Part shown: positions 51,144 to 60,000 of the stretch, piece by piece | How positions within the stretch are numbered: position 1 is the first letter of the stretch | Layout: each line of letters opens with the position of its first letter | DNA from: Tubulanus polymorphus | Lineage: Eukaryota > Nemertea > Palaeonemertea > Tubulaniformes > Tubulanidae | NCBI RefSeq assembly: GCF_964204645.1 | Contig: NC_134032.1 | Location: forward strand, 8,552,275-8,612,274 | Direction of reading: 5' to 3' | Length of the DNA: 60,000 nucleotides | Translations under genes and position numbers: made by a program | The notes under the pieces: generated by a model | Told to the model about the DNA's origin: nothing | Databases searched by the model: none | The model's input: the letters and a program-made list of their open reading frames with translations, nothing else

Positions 51144-51234
51144 ATGTCACCGATCGTTAGGTTTTTGATGTTGCTGTGGGTCGCGGCCGTCGCCGTGTCG
51201 GCGCAGAACGCGTCTCCAGTACCGAAGGACGATG
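51144..51234 (+). CDS. copy B: start codon and signal-peptide exon
   Basis: Reads MSPIVRFLMLLWVAAVAVSA and QNASPVPKDD, ending G|GTAGGT in phase 1. The N-region has Arg6, the hydrophobic core is LMLLWVAAVAV, and cleavage is most likely after AVSA. It would splice in frame to the Ig1a exon at 59223 (G|TG = Val). The exon is 91 nt, three less than in copy C. It is too short to score as a normal ORF but is supported by two related copies and a good donor. Confidence 0.88.
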
Positions 51235-51410
51235 GTAGGTCTTTATATAATCCCCCTGCGCCTCTTCGCTCAAGCTCCTCGCGGGACCCAGTTTAATGCA
51301 ATCGTAACTCGCAATCGGGGTACAGGGCCCGGGCGCGAGCTATTCGATATCGTAACTCGAGCTGATTCTTAAAAAAAATTATTAATCAGCTGTTCATGAA
51401 ACGAAATTTT

Positions 51411-52170
51411 TAAATATGCTTTTTTACGACGACGCAAAAGGGTGTTTCATTTCGTGTATGGTAGCGATTGAAGACTTCAGAACGCAGTTGCACGGTTCCA
51501 CGGTTGCCTCTGAGTTAACTCAGCAAAAATGCACTGATTTTTACTCGGAGAACTCACAACTGTGAAACGGGGTCCTGGAGTCGGAATTCGCGACTCTTAA
51601 ACTGGATAGAGTTCGTCAGTTTCCCGTCGTTTAGACTCCCCGGGATCGAGACATCGGTAATTAACTGATTTGAACTCGATTATGTCGCTCTAAACTGGCA
51701 GCTGTGAAAATAGAGAAACGGGTGTCAGGAAACAATGTTTCCGCGTTCAGACGTGTTTGATTCCGTGTTTCCCTGCGTCACGTGCATCGGGCTTTACCAG
51801 CTTTCGAGCGACTGTTCCCCCAGGCTCGCACTGCCGTTTTCCTGGAAGCAAACCACGAAAGTAGGTCATTTGTTCGTCGCTCGACATTTCTAGCCAGGAT
51901 TAATCAGATTTTTAAAAAAGCTTCATCTCGCCTATTATTATCCAAGTATCTATTATCCAAGTATTTAAGCTGACATGATTTTCAGGCTCCGAATTCCACG
52001 AATGCCGAATGAATCCGATGGGACCCTGGGCAGAGTTCGAATCACCCGATTCCGTGGAAGTCTGATCCGACAGTTGTGCATAGTAAATGACGTTGTACAT
52101 GTTTTTTATTTCATGAAAGAAATTAACCCGCAGTGTTCTCCGCAAGAAGTTTATTTTAAAGGGTCGGACG
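51411..52170. repeat. intron block of copy B matching copy A 1-1110
   Basis: Includes a copy of the palindromic MITE at 51480-51575 at the matching position, so that insertion is older than the gene duplication. Confidence 0.75.
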
Positions 52171-52199
52171 TTAGTAATTGGAAAATCAGGGGTTCAGGC

Positions 52200-52740
52200 A
52201 AAAGGTCGAGAGGTCGACACATCACTCATCACCACTATTAATTTTTTTCCCTTATAAATGGGAAAAAGTGAACACCAAACAGAAAAAATTGATGGTAATA
52301 AAATTCAATTGTCTATATTGTAAAAAGAATGATAAATCACAAAAATCTCGAAATGAAAAAACTTTAAATTATAAAAACTGTTACAGATTTTTGAAACTCC
52401 AGAAAATTCCAATGAAAGAAAAGAACGATTAAATGATATGAAGAAAAGATGAAATTAAATGCGATGTTTGTAATGAATTTATAAATAAAAGGGATTATTA
52501 TAGACATCTTGAATCACAAAAACACCAACAAAATTTAGGTAAAAATATTTTAGGAACAGAATATTTTGATGATTAACCTCAACAAGTAAAAAATCTATTA
52601 AAAAATCTAAATCTATTTCAAATAAACGTAATATGGAAAATGTTAGAAATTATATTGATTCAGAAGAAATAAAAGATACAATTGAAATTATAGAAACATT
52701 GCAGCTATTATATTCAGATATCTCAAAGGAACAACATTCG
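52200..52740 (+). pseudogene. fragment of pPolB element: right end and zinc-finger ORF
   Basis: 52233-52290 matches the inner part of the right inverted repeat, including ATGGG(A)AAAAGTGAACACCAAACAG. Frames then show KSQKSRNEKTLNYKN and, after a stop, IKCDVCNEFINKRDYYRHLE with H-x-x-x-x-x-H and NILGTEYFDD. The C2H2 finger is better preserved here than in the element at 36 kb. Confidence 0.7.
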
Positions 52741-53477
52741 AAGAATATAGCTGCATAGCAGCGATAACAGGCTTCTTTTCGGGAAGCGTCATCGAAATAA
52801 TTCTAATCAGTCCATAACATATAACATATGAATGAAGTCCCCTGGTCGCAGTTGCATGAACTAGTCTGTCGAACATGCTCTCCTTGCGCGTTTTGATCCG
52901 TAATTTCGTTAATACTAGGTTGACCTTCATGCATCAATTTGTTCAGTGAGGAATTTGCATTCAGTTAACAAAGTTGTTTTTGTTTTCATTTATCAGTGAC
53001 AGTTTACATACTGCACATATGTTTGAACTATAACAAGTTTGAAAACGAACGTATACTCAATGAATAGTTATTTACTTCAATCACAAAGAGGGAATTATAG
53101 GTAACAAAATGGCTTTTTGAATTGCTCATATATTAATCAGATAGCAAGAATCGACGTGTCCGGACTATTGCGAGTCCGAATTCGTGATTTACGGTTGAAT
53201 TGACGCTCAAGGTCGTTCGGTAATTTTAGGCTTTTCGGGGTGCACTTTTATCAATGGATGACGATTTTTTACGTTATTCTGTCGCTGTTTAGACCCGGTA
53301 ATTTCTATACGAAAATTCGAAATGGTCAGGCACTGAGTTATATTTCTAACAGAATTGAAAATTACGTTTATTAGCTGTTAGTAGTCAAATCTGAGAGGAG
53401 TTACATTTTATGAAAAATTGTTTGCTGGAAAGTGGAAAATTTATAATAATAATAATAATCAACAGAATTACAAGAGG
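52741..53477. other. insertion between two pPolB-element fragments
   Basis: Starts ATAGCTGCATAGCAGCGATAACAGGCTTCTTTTCGGGAAGC and ends with GGGTTTCTGCGAAAGCAGCAGAAACCC (53480-53508). A similar ATAGCTGCAAAGCAGCGACAACGGGTTTCTGC motif is at 54262. These GCTGC/GCAGC hairpin ends suggest one further small mobile element family. Confidence 0.4.
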
Positions 53478-54200
53478 GTTTCTGCGAAAGCAGCAGAAAC
53501 CCTAATGATAGCAAATATATTGAAATAATGGAAAAAATAATGGATTTTGTAACAGATGTTGAATATACAAATTCTGAATAATTTCAAAAACACGACTAAA
53601 AGAAAAATTAGAAAAATTATTCAATTAATTTAAATGTCATATTGAAGAAAGATATTTTGAGGGTTCTGGTTTATCATTGAAAGAATTGTATTTTCAGATT
53701 TGAGTATCTATAATACAAAAAGGAATAAACCATCAAAAAGTGATAAAATGTTCCCAAATAATTCAAAATTTACAATCGAAAAGGATATTGAAGCATCAAG
53801 TTATATCAAATTGCCATTTAAAACAAATGCAGTAAAAATGTGCAGAATGAAGATAATGCATGTTTTCTGCGGGCAATTATAGGTTGTTTACACCCAAAAG
53901 AAGAACATGTTTATAGAAAAACAGATTATCGGAAATACTAATCATTATATAAAATTTATTATATCCAGTAACTATAAAAATAATACCAAAAATAGAAAAA
54001 AAGTTAATAATTTGAAAATTAAAGTATTCGAATTAATGCAATTACCAGAGACAAAAGGTGTAAATATCAAAGATAGAGCAAAAGATGAATTTAACAATAT
54101 AAGTGAAGATAAATTAAATAAATACGTTTAATAAACTCTATAATTGTTTTCTAAGGGTTTGAAAGTTGATGATAGGCATCTTTGTAAACAAATAGGCGAA
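53478..54200 (+). pseudogene. fragment of pPolB element: N-terminal polymerase region
   Basis: Homologous to the - strand at about 35600-36245: shared IYNTKRNK, NNSKFTIEKDIEASSYIKLP with FKTNAV, and FELMQLPETKGVNIK. Several stops. Same strand and order as the 52200 fragment, so both come from one decayed element. Confidence 0.7.
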
Positions 54201-54470
54201 GATGAACGTGATAAAAAAGAAAGAAATTGAGCAATGCATGGAGGGAATTAAAAATAGAAATATAGCTGCAAAGCAGCGACAACGGGTTTCTGCCTTGCTG
54301 GTTTAAATGTCGCACTGGGAAGCGCACAAAGATTTCACCAAATAATTCTTATCAGTTTTATAACATGCGACTATTTTGAAGGAGCGCGACACATATCCTG
54401 GGTGTGTGGATCCACAAGGGCTACCACGTAAAAAGTGCTGATGAACATTGTTTTGTGTTTGGTATAGTAT

Positions 54471-55265
54471 AGTGTAGTGTAGTGTAGTGTAGTGTAGTGT
54501 AGTGTAGTGTAGTGTAGTGTAGTGTAGTGTAGTGTAGTGTAGTGTAGTGTAGTGTAGTGTAGTGTAGTGTAGTGTAGTGTAGTGTAGTGTAGTGTAGTGT
54601 AGTGTAGTGTAGTGTAGTGTAGTGTAGTGTAGTGTAGTGTAGTGTAGTGTAGTGTAGTGTAGTGTAGTGTAGTGTAGTGTAGTGTAGTGTAGTGTAGTGT
54701 AGTGTAGTGTAGTGTAGTGTAGTGTAGTGTAGTGTAGTGTAGTGTAGTGTAGTGTAGTGTAGTGTAGTGTAGTGTAGTGTAGTGTAGTGTAGTGTAGTGT
54801 AGTGTAGTGTAGTGTAGTGTAGTGTAGTGTAGTGTAGTGTAGTGTAGTGTAGTGTAGTGTAGTGTAGTGTAGTGTAGTGTAGTGTAGTGTAGTGTAGTGT
54901 AGTGTAGTGTAGTGTAGTGTAGTGTAGTGTAGTGTAGTGTAGTGTAGTGTAGTGTAGTGTAGTGTAGTGTAGTGTAGTGTAGTGTAGTGTAGTGTAGTGT
55001 AGTGTAGTGTAGTGTAGTGTAGTGTAGTGTAGTGTAGTGTAGTGTAGTGTAGTGTAGTGTAGTGTAGTGTAGTGTAGTGTAGTGTAGTGTAGTGTAGTGT
55101 AGTGTAGTGTAGTGTAGTGTAGTGTAGTGTAGTGTAGTGTAGTGTAGTGTAGTGTAGTGTAGTGTAGTGTAGTGTAGTGTAGTGTAGTGTAGTGTAGTGT
55201 AGTGTAGTGTAGTGTAGTGTAGTGTAGTGTAGTGTAGTGTAGTGTAGTGTAGTGTAGTGTAGTGT
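54471..55265. repeat. (AGTGT)159 pentanucleotide array
   Basis: 795 bp of perfect AGTGT, framed by AGTAT variants at both ends. It gives a 309-codon spurious frame of repeated LHYTT on the - strand. Confidence 0.98.
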
Positions 55266-55346
55266 AGTATAGTAGATATTTATTACTCATCACAGGTGTG
55301 CAAAATGGTTTGATAGGAAATGGTTTGCATGAACTAATCGTACCCG

Positions 55347-55413
55347 ACATTTCGATCTCACCCTAGAGATCATCGTCATGTGTCAGATCTCTAGGGTGAG
55401 ATCGAAACGTCGT
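55347..55413. repeat. 67-bp hairpin GATCTCACCCTAGAGATC
   Basis: CATTTCGATCTCACCCTAGAGATC and GATCTCTAGGGTGAGATCGAAACG are inverted around ATCGTCATGTGTCA. It resembles fold-back ends of small DNA elements. Confidence 0.7.
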
Positions 55414-55661
55414 GTGTTTTGCATATTTTAGATTGTTCGAATACAAAAACTACTTGATTTTTTAAATTCTTTTAATTTGTAGATAGTGGGTTTTTATCTT
55501 ATAAAATGCGTTCACTACGTTTGAGTGTGGTTATCGTTCTACCCGCTGGCATGGCACTGTGTATATGTACTTACACAGTATATCCGGATATCCGATTGGC
55601 TAATAATGACATCATCTAAGCTGCGCTTGTAGCTGCGCACCCGGTCTAGTGTGGCAGGATT

Positions 55662-55725
55662 TCGTACCTTGGCAATTTCGATGCCATCAGGTTCGAATCC
55701 CTGCCGGGGGAGAATGTGTTAGGAT
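55662..55725 (+). repeat. single tRNA-derived-like unit with B-box GGTTCGAATCC
   Basis: TTTCGATGCCATCAGGTTCGAATCCCTGCCGGGGGAGAATGTG matches the consensus of the minisatellite at 12397-12895. GGTTCGAATCC is a perfect B-box. No cloverleaf or A-box is clear, so it is a SINE fragment rather than a tRNA gene. Confidence 0.5.
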
Positions 55726-55734
55726 ATTAGGATA

Positions 55735-56310
55735 TAGTCCGTGTTCAAGATACGTATATATGTTTGTTAGATATTACTACTAGTGCCCCCGACTGGTTAT
55801 TTCACTCATTAACACTTCAAATAATCCGTTTTTCTTTACGAATTATAGAATGGTTGATTTTAATCGGAAATTTCATAAAGTCGCGTTTTGCTTAGTTTCC
55901 GTACTACTTGTAAGCATCGATTTTGGATAAAATTATCTAGAATTCGTGTTAAGCGTTTACAGGATAAACAGCTTTTTAATAATTGCGAATTTTGCAGTTT
56001 GGACCGTAGGGTTTTGCAGGGTTTACTTGAATTTCCCTAACCATTATTACATTGTCTTCTTGCCCCCTCCGCTAACCCCCTTACCTCTCACCTCACGATA
56101 CCGAGTATATGTTGTTCGTTTGTTCGATGAGGTTTTCGTCAAATACTAAACGAATTTTAGTTGTGTGAAGTGGCATAGAGTTGTCAGGTGTTGCACGAAG
56201 ATACCTGATGTCGCCTACTGTTGCCAGGAGCCTTATTTCGCTATGTATTTTACTAACGGTTTATTACTTGATTTTCAGGTTAGACCCCCACGCCTGCGCC
56301 CCCTATTACT
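55735..56310. repeat. intron block of copy B matching copy A 6670-7330
   Basis: Collinear match beginning GATATAGTCCGTGTTCAAGATA. The candidate linker exon of copy A (5988-6050) lies just outside this block and has no counterpart. Confidence 0.75.
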
Positions 56311-56376
56311 CAATCGACCCTGAATGTTCATAAATTATATTCATATATTATATTTTATTATATTATATTACAGTGT

Positions 56377-58445
56377 TTATTGCTACGCCGGTGTTGCTAC
56401 GCTGCTATTTCGCTTTTGTTCGGCGATCGTCGCAAAATCGGAATATTCTCAAAAGCTATTGTACGCGCACCGCCGACCAAGTAGTCACGAAAACCCTCAC
56501 TGACCGCTGCGGACCATTTCTTTTAGGTCCGGTTACGCTGAATGGTTTCCATCTCTATAATTCGCTTATCTCAACTTATTGATTCGTCGCGTATCGGCGG
56601 GGGTTTGAAAATTAGTCACTATCGCCACCTATTGTCTAGCGTGTAGACCGCTCGTTCGACGACGACCCAGTTCCGCAGTCCGCGGATGAAATTGAATCGC
56701 GATTGTCGGAATCTAGATTGTTGACTTTTTGATCCGCGAATCGACTTCATTTGGCAGACAACTACGAATTCTGAATCAAAAATAGTTACAAGGGATTGGA
56801 AAAATCGTGTGTCGCATTTGACGAATTACTTAGTTAACGAATTCAATTTCGACTCGGGCGTCTGGAACTGGGTCCGTCACGTGTGCGTTTGCTTTGCATC
56901 TCGCTGCGTTTTTTTTGGTGACGCTTCGCTTGAAAAAATCTCTTAATCGTTTTTCTACGCTTTTACGTATATTTTTATAAGCAGCTTAGCCAGCTTCCTC
57001 CAATCGTAAGTAGTAGGCCGTTTGTCCACGTCCGTCGTTTATACAGCACCACCGCAAAGCTGATTGCTGTATTTATGTGTATTTTGTTTCATCGTCACGG
57101 CAACCACATTTTAGTTGACTAACTAACCCCCTGTCCATGTACACCGTTAACTGTTGCAACCAAATTTTCGTTCGATTTTCCAAGTTTGTTATTCCCGTAA
57201 AAAAAGGAATCTATTCCCGATGATAATTCGGGAGAGGCTCTAATTCGCAGAGAACAGCGCTGCTCGTTCCTAAAGAAAAATAAAAAGAAGATATTGTCGT
57301 TTTCAATAAAATTTTCAATTATTTTTGCGATGACCTCTAGTTTTTTTATGGGAATAGTTCGTTTTTTAGTGTCCTTTAGTTTTTTTATCAATCAAAGATT
57401 TCGGAGTTGAGACTTAATTAAATCCAGGTTTCGTTTATCGGGCGTTTCCGTATATCTCGCACGTAGCCAAAGTTTTTAGTCTAGACCCCGGAATCGGTCT
57501 TTACGAATAAAAGAAAATTTATTCGAAAAAAATTCACCGTTGTTTGTTTGTCCTTGAATGTTTAGACGGCCCTCGCACTTGCTAAAATACATTTGAAATA
57601 TCGTTTTCGAAAAAGTCTCAAAATTTCAAAGATTCAAAAAACAAATCGGGTCAGTGTTTTTCGTTAGATAAATGTTAGACGGTCGCGGAAAATTATCGTC
57701 AAATCCACTCACTTTTAGAATCGTAGAATTTTGGTTTCCATAGACAAGGGGCTGTCCAATATCAATTAGTCGACAAAAACCCACAATAAAAAAGAAAAAA
57801 AAAACAGTTTTTGAAAATGGCTCATAGATTTGAGTCGAAACGTCAAACTATCAGATAGTTTTTCTTTTTTATTGTGGGTTTTTGTCGACTCGTAGAATTT
57901 TGTTCCATCGCACCCAGAAAACAACTTTATCCCACTTTTCCTGCGATTTTCGTTGATTTTTTCGAATGTTGAACCGTGCGCGATAACGAGTATTCGATAT
58001 TCGAAAGTGTTGTGTAATTTTGCCACGTGGCCGTGTTCTATAGAACAGGGTCCCGAGTCCTGTTCCACAGTTCTCTGAGATATAAGTTTGAACGGTATAT
58101 GGAAAGAGTTTTAGTTATGATCGTTCTCACAAATTAGATACTGGTTTAGACGTCGAATGCCAGCGATATAACTGCGTGCGGAAAGTGGCCCACCCTTGTT
58201 TTTGTTCTCATTGAAAACTTGAAGTAACCGATTGCGATCAAACCAAAATCAAAATGTGGGTTCACATATTTCCGTGAAACTGGACCCGGCAGTTGAATCG
58301 ATCTCGGAACTGTGGAATGGTGCTGAACCTGCATAGGTATGAAAGTCTGCCTTTCAATAATGCTGACGCATTGAAAAAAAAATGTTTGAAGGGTAAATTT
58401 TAAACACTTGGACTGGGTTTCATAGATGTGGAAGCAAAACAGTCT
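56377..58445. repeat. intron block of copy B matching copy A 9070-10960
   Basis: See the copy A block. Differences include a MITE insertion at 57719-57905 absent from copy A, and a later local duplication of 56850-57400. Confidence 0.8.
57740..57905. mobile_element. MITE with AGTCGACAAAAACCCACAATAAAAAAG inverted ends
   Basis: AGTCGACAAAAACCCACAATAAAA at 57770 is inverted at 57870-57893 (TTTTATTGTGGGTTTTTGTCGACT). Flanks on both sides read TCGTAGAATTTTG. Copy A at 10425 has the uninterrupted sequence GTAGAATCGCACCCAG. Confidence 0.75.
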
Positions 58446-58504
58446 CCAGTCGCATTTGTTGAATCGTATTCAGACGAATTTCGACTCTAACGCCGGAAAA
58501 TCGA

Positions 58505-59056
58505 AAATCGACTCGGGCGTCTGGAACTGGGTCCGTCACGTGTGCGTTTGCTTTGCATCTCGCTGCGTTTTTTTTGGTGACGCTTCGCTTGAAAAAATCT
58601 CTTAATCGTTTTTCTACGCTTTTACGTATATTTTTATAAGCAGCTTAGCCAGCTTCCTCCAATCGTAAGTAGTAGGCCGTTTGTCCACGTCCGTCGTTTA
58701 TACAGCACCACCGCAAAGCTGATTGCTGTATTTATGTGTATTTTGTTTCATCGTCACGGCAACCACATTTTAGTTGACTAACTAACCCCCTGTCCATGTA
58801 CACCGTTAACTGTTGCAACCAAATTTTCGTTCGATTTTCCAAGTTTGTTATTCCCGTAAAAAAAGGAATCTATTCCCGATGATAATTCGGGAGAGGCTCT
58901 AATTCGCAGAGAACAGCGCTGCTCGTTCCTAAAGAAAAATAAAAAGAAGATATTGTCGTTTTCAATAAAATTTTCAATTATTTTTGCGATGACCTCTAGT
59001 TTTTTTATGGGAATAGTTCGTTTTTTAGTGTCCTTTAGTTTTTTTATCAATCAAAG
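58505..59056. repeat. about 550-bp identical repeat of 56848-57400
   Basis: From CGACTCGGGCGTCTGGAACT to TTTTTTATCAATCAAAG the two stretches show no difference by eye and are 1658 bases apart. Both contain the same 90-codon open frame on the - strand, which is not conserved in copy A and so is not a gene. Confidence 0.9.
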
Positions 59057-59136
59057 TTCGTTCGTTCGTTCGTTCGTTCGTTCGTTCGTTCGTTCGTTCG
59101 TTCGTTCGTTCGTTCGTTCGTTCGTTCGTTCGTTCG
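59057..59136. repeat. (TTCG)20 microsatellite
   Basis: Twenty perfect TTCG units directly after the 550-bp repeat. Copy A has only a short TTCATTCATTAATTCATTC stretch at the same place. Confidence 0.97.
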
Positions 59137-59222
59137 TTCATTTCATTCATTCGCTCATTCTGTATTACATTTTTGCGCATCGCTTCAACGGCAGCCGTCG
59201 TGCTTTTCTTCGTTATTTCCAG

Positions 59223-59325
59223 TGCGCATCCCGCCGTCGATCAACTCGGTGACGCCGAGTTCGCTGATCTCGTCGAGCGAACGCGCGACGTTGACGTGCA
59301 AGGCCAGCGGTTCCCCGAAACCAAA
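59223..59325 (+). CDS. copy B: Ig1 first-half exon, variant a
   Basis: 103 nt after TATTTCCAG, donor GTAAGT, phases 1 and 2. It differs from copy A's variant a at two residues (SSSERATLTCKASG against SSNERATLTCKANG). Splices in frame from 51234. The second half of Ig1 should lie just beyond the window end. Confidence 0.88.
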
Positions 59326-59375
59326 GTAAGTACCGCCCCCTCAACCCCCAGTTTTTCGTAAATTGTAGTTTCCAG

Positions 59376-59450
59376 TGCGTATCCCGCCGTCGATCGTGTC
59401 GAACCTACAATCGGCGTTGTAAGCCAGCTCCGAAAAAGCTGTGTTCAAGT
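59376..59450 (+). pseudogene. copy B: dead Ig1 variant b exon
   Basis: Begins, after TTTCCAG, as VRIPPSIVSNLQSAL and then has TAA where copy A has TTG. About 48 bases covering the exon end and its donor (GTAAGT) are deleted, so the sequence jumps from TGCAACGCCA directly into intron sequence (TCGTCGCCCGC). It cannot be used as an exon. Confidence 0.9.
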
Positions 59451-59512
59451 GCAACGCCATCGTCGCCCGCCCGCCACCGCCGCAAGGTAGCGTTTCTTCG
59501 TAACGGGTTCCT

Positions 59513-59642
59513 ATTTTGTTTTGTATATATGTATATAATTCTGTTCATGTTTTGTAAATTTTTATATTCCATATTTTGTATTCAATCTTGCCTCCACGTA
59601 CCATTCTTATGGTTGGAGTGAAATAAATATCTTATCTTATCT
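59513..59642. mobile_element. LINE 3' tail insertion ending in (TATCT)n
   Basis: About 130 bp from TTTTGTTTTGTATATATG to GAAATAAATATCTTATCTTATCTT, typical of CR1/L2-type LINE 3' ends with a terminal short tandem repeat. Copy A at 12053-12062 has the uninterrupted GGGTTCCGCTTTAG; copy B has GGGTTCC, the insert, then CCGCTTAAG, so TTCC is the likely target duplication. Confidence 0.75.
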
Positions 59643-60000
59643 TCCGCTTAAGAAGACCTCGCAAGCGCTCGCACACGTACACGCACACGCACACACTACA
59701 CACGCGCACACAACACACGCCCGCACTTATGCGACTGAAAAATATCTTGGGAATTTCATTACAAAGTTCTGAGGAAGAGATTTTCACGATGAAACTTTGT
59801 GTATCCGTGAACATTTCGGATCGGAAAAGGTTTTTCCGCTGGAGGGTTATGAATTTGATTATTGATAAGTCTGCCCCTCTTGGGAGGTCATGAGAACCCA
59901 GTTCTCTGAGAGGTCCATCATTAAGATCTCAATTAGTCCAACTCCCTGAGAGACCCACCATCCATCCAGACTGAACCCTTTGAGAAAGGACAGGAGTCAG
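59643..60000. other. intron of copy B up to window end
   Basis: A CA/CG-rich simple stretch (59665-59730) precedes a block matching copy A 13680-14010. The Ig1 second-half exon is expected about 200 bases past the window end. Confidence 0.6.

Noticed and set aside
54421-55350. 309-codon open frame of repeated LHYTT on the - strand
   Set aside because: Purely the translation of the AGTGT microsatellite; no coding evidence.
55662-55725. Possible tRNA gene
   Set aside because: A perfect B-box is present but no A-box or cloverleaf can be drawn.
57119-59050. Two identical 90-codon frames on the - strand (57119-57391, 58778-59050)
   Set aside because: Identity is due to the recent 550-bp duplication; the matching block of copy A does not conserve the frame, so it is intron.

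Overview
This window is from a multicellular animal nucleus, most likely a marine invertebrate and probably a lophotrochozoan; I cannot name the species. Evidence: short coding exons with GT-AG introns, a transmembrane L1/neuroglian-family adhesion protein, a FMRFamide-receptor-like GPCR, non-LTR retrotransposon remnants, an AT-rich protein-primed DNA polymerase element of Polinton (Maverick) type, and many MITEs, microsatellites and minisatellites. Exons are GC-rich and introns AT-rich. Most of the window is intron or intergenic DNA. The main content is a small array of related L1-family genes, called copies A, B, C and D here. Copy A (+ strand, from before base 1 to 22916) is the complete one: twelve constitutive exon positions can be joined with consistent reading phase from 11696 to the stop codon at 22914-22916. 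It encodes five Ig domains, one membrane helix and an L1-type cytoplasmic tail with the ankyrin-binding motif FIGQY. No Ig6 and no fibronectin type III (FnIII) exons lie between Ig5 and the membrane helix. The first half of Ig1 exists as two alternative 103-nt exons (11696-11798 and 11873-11975) whose phases make them mutually exclusive. An optional 63-nt linker exon is proposed at 5988-6050. The signal-peptide exon of copy A should lie about 170 bases before the window. Copy B (+ strand, 50.6 kb to beyond the end) has its own promoter region, signal-peptide exon (51144-51234), an intact Ig1a exon (59223-59325) and a dead Ig1b exon. Its first intron is collinear with copy A's first intron block by block. 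Copy C (- strand, 37.7 to 28.4 kb) has a good signal-peptide exon and Ig1a exon but a broken second Ig1 exon, and no later exons are visible. Copy D (43.34-43.63 kb, +) is only a promoter/start fragment. Between them lie: the 3' UTR of copy A and repeat-rich intergenic DNA (23-27.8 kb); a LINE remnant (27.85-28.34 kb); a 7.6-kb element with terminal inverted repeats holding zinc-finger and protein-primed PolB remains, inserted in the first intron of copy C (29277-36850) and itself interrupted by a LINE fragment; a fold-back repeat (38.57-39.27 kb); an intact single-exon GPCR (39770-40861, -) and a truncated pseudogene of it (41.54-42.13 kb); an orphan AT-rich ORF (45064-45504); another LINE remnant (49.08-49.73 kb); and, in copy B's intron, more PolB-element fragments and a 159-copy AGTGT array. 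The L1-like genes probably make cell-surface adhesion or recognition receptors anchored to the spectrin-ankyrin skeleton, with diversity concentrated in the membrane-distal Ig1 domain through gene duplication plus alternative exons. That role is inferred; the exon structure is read from the sequence.
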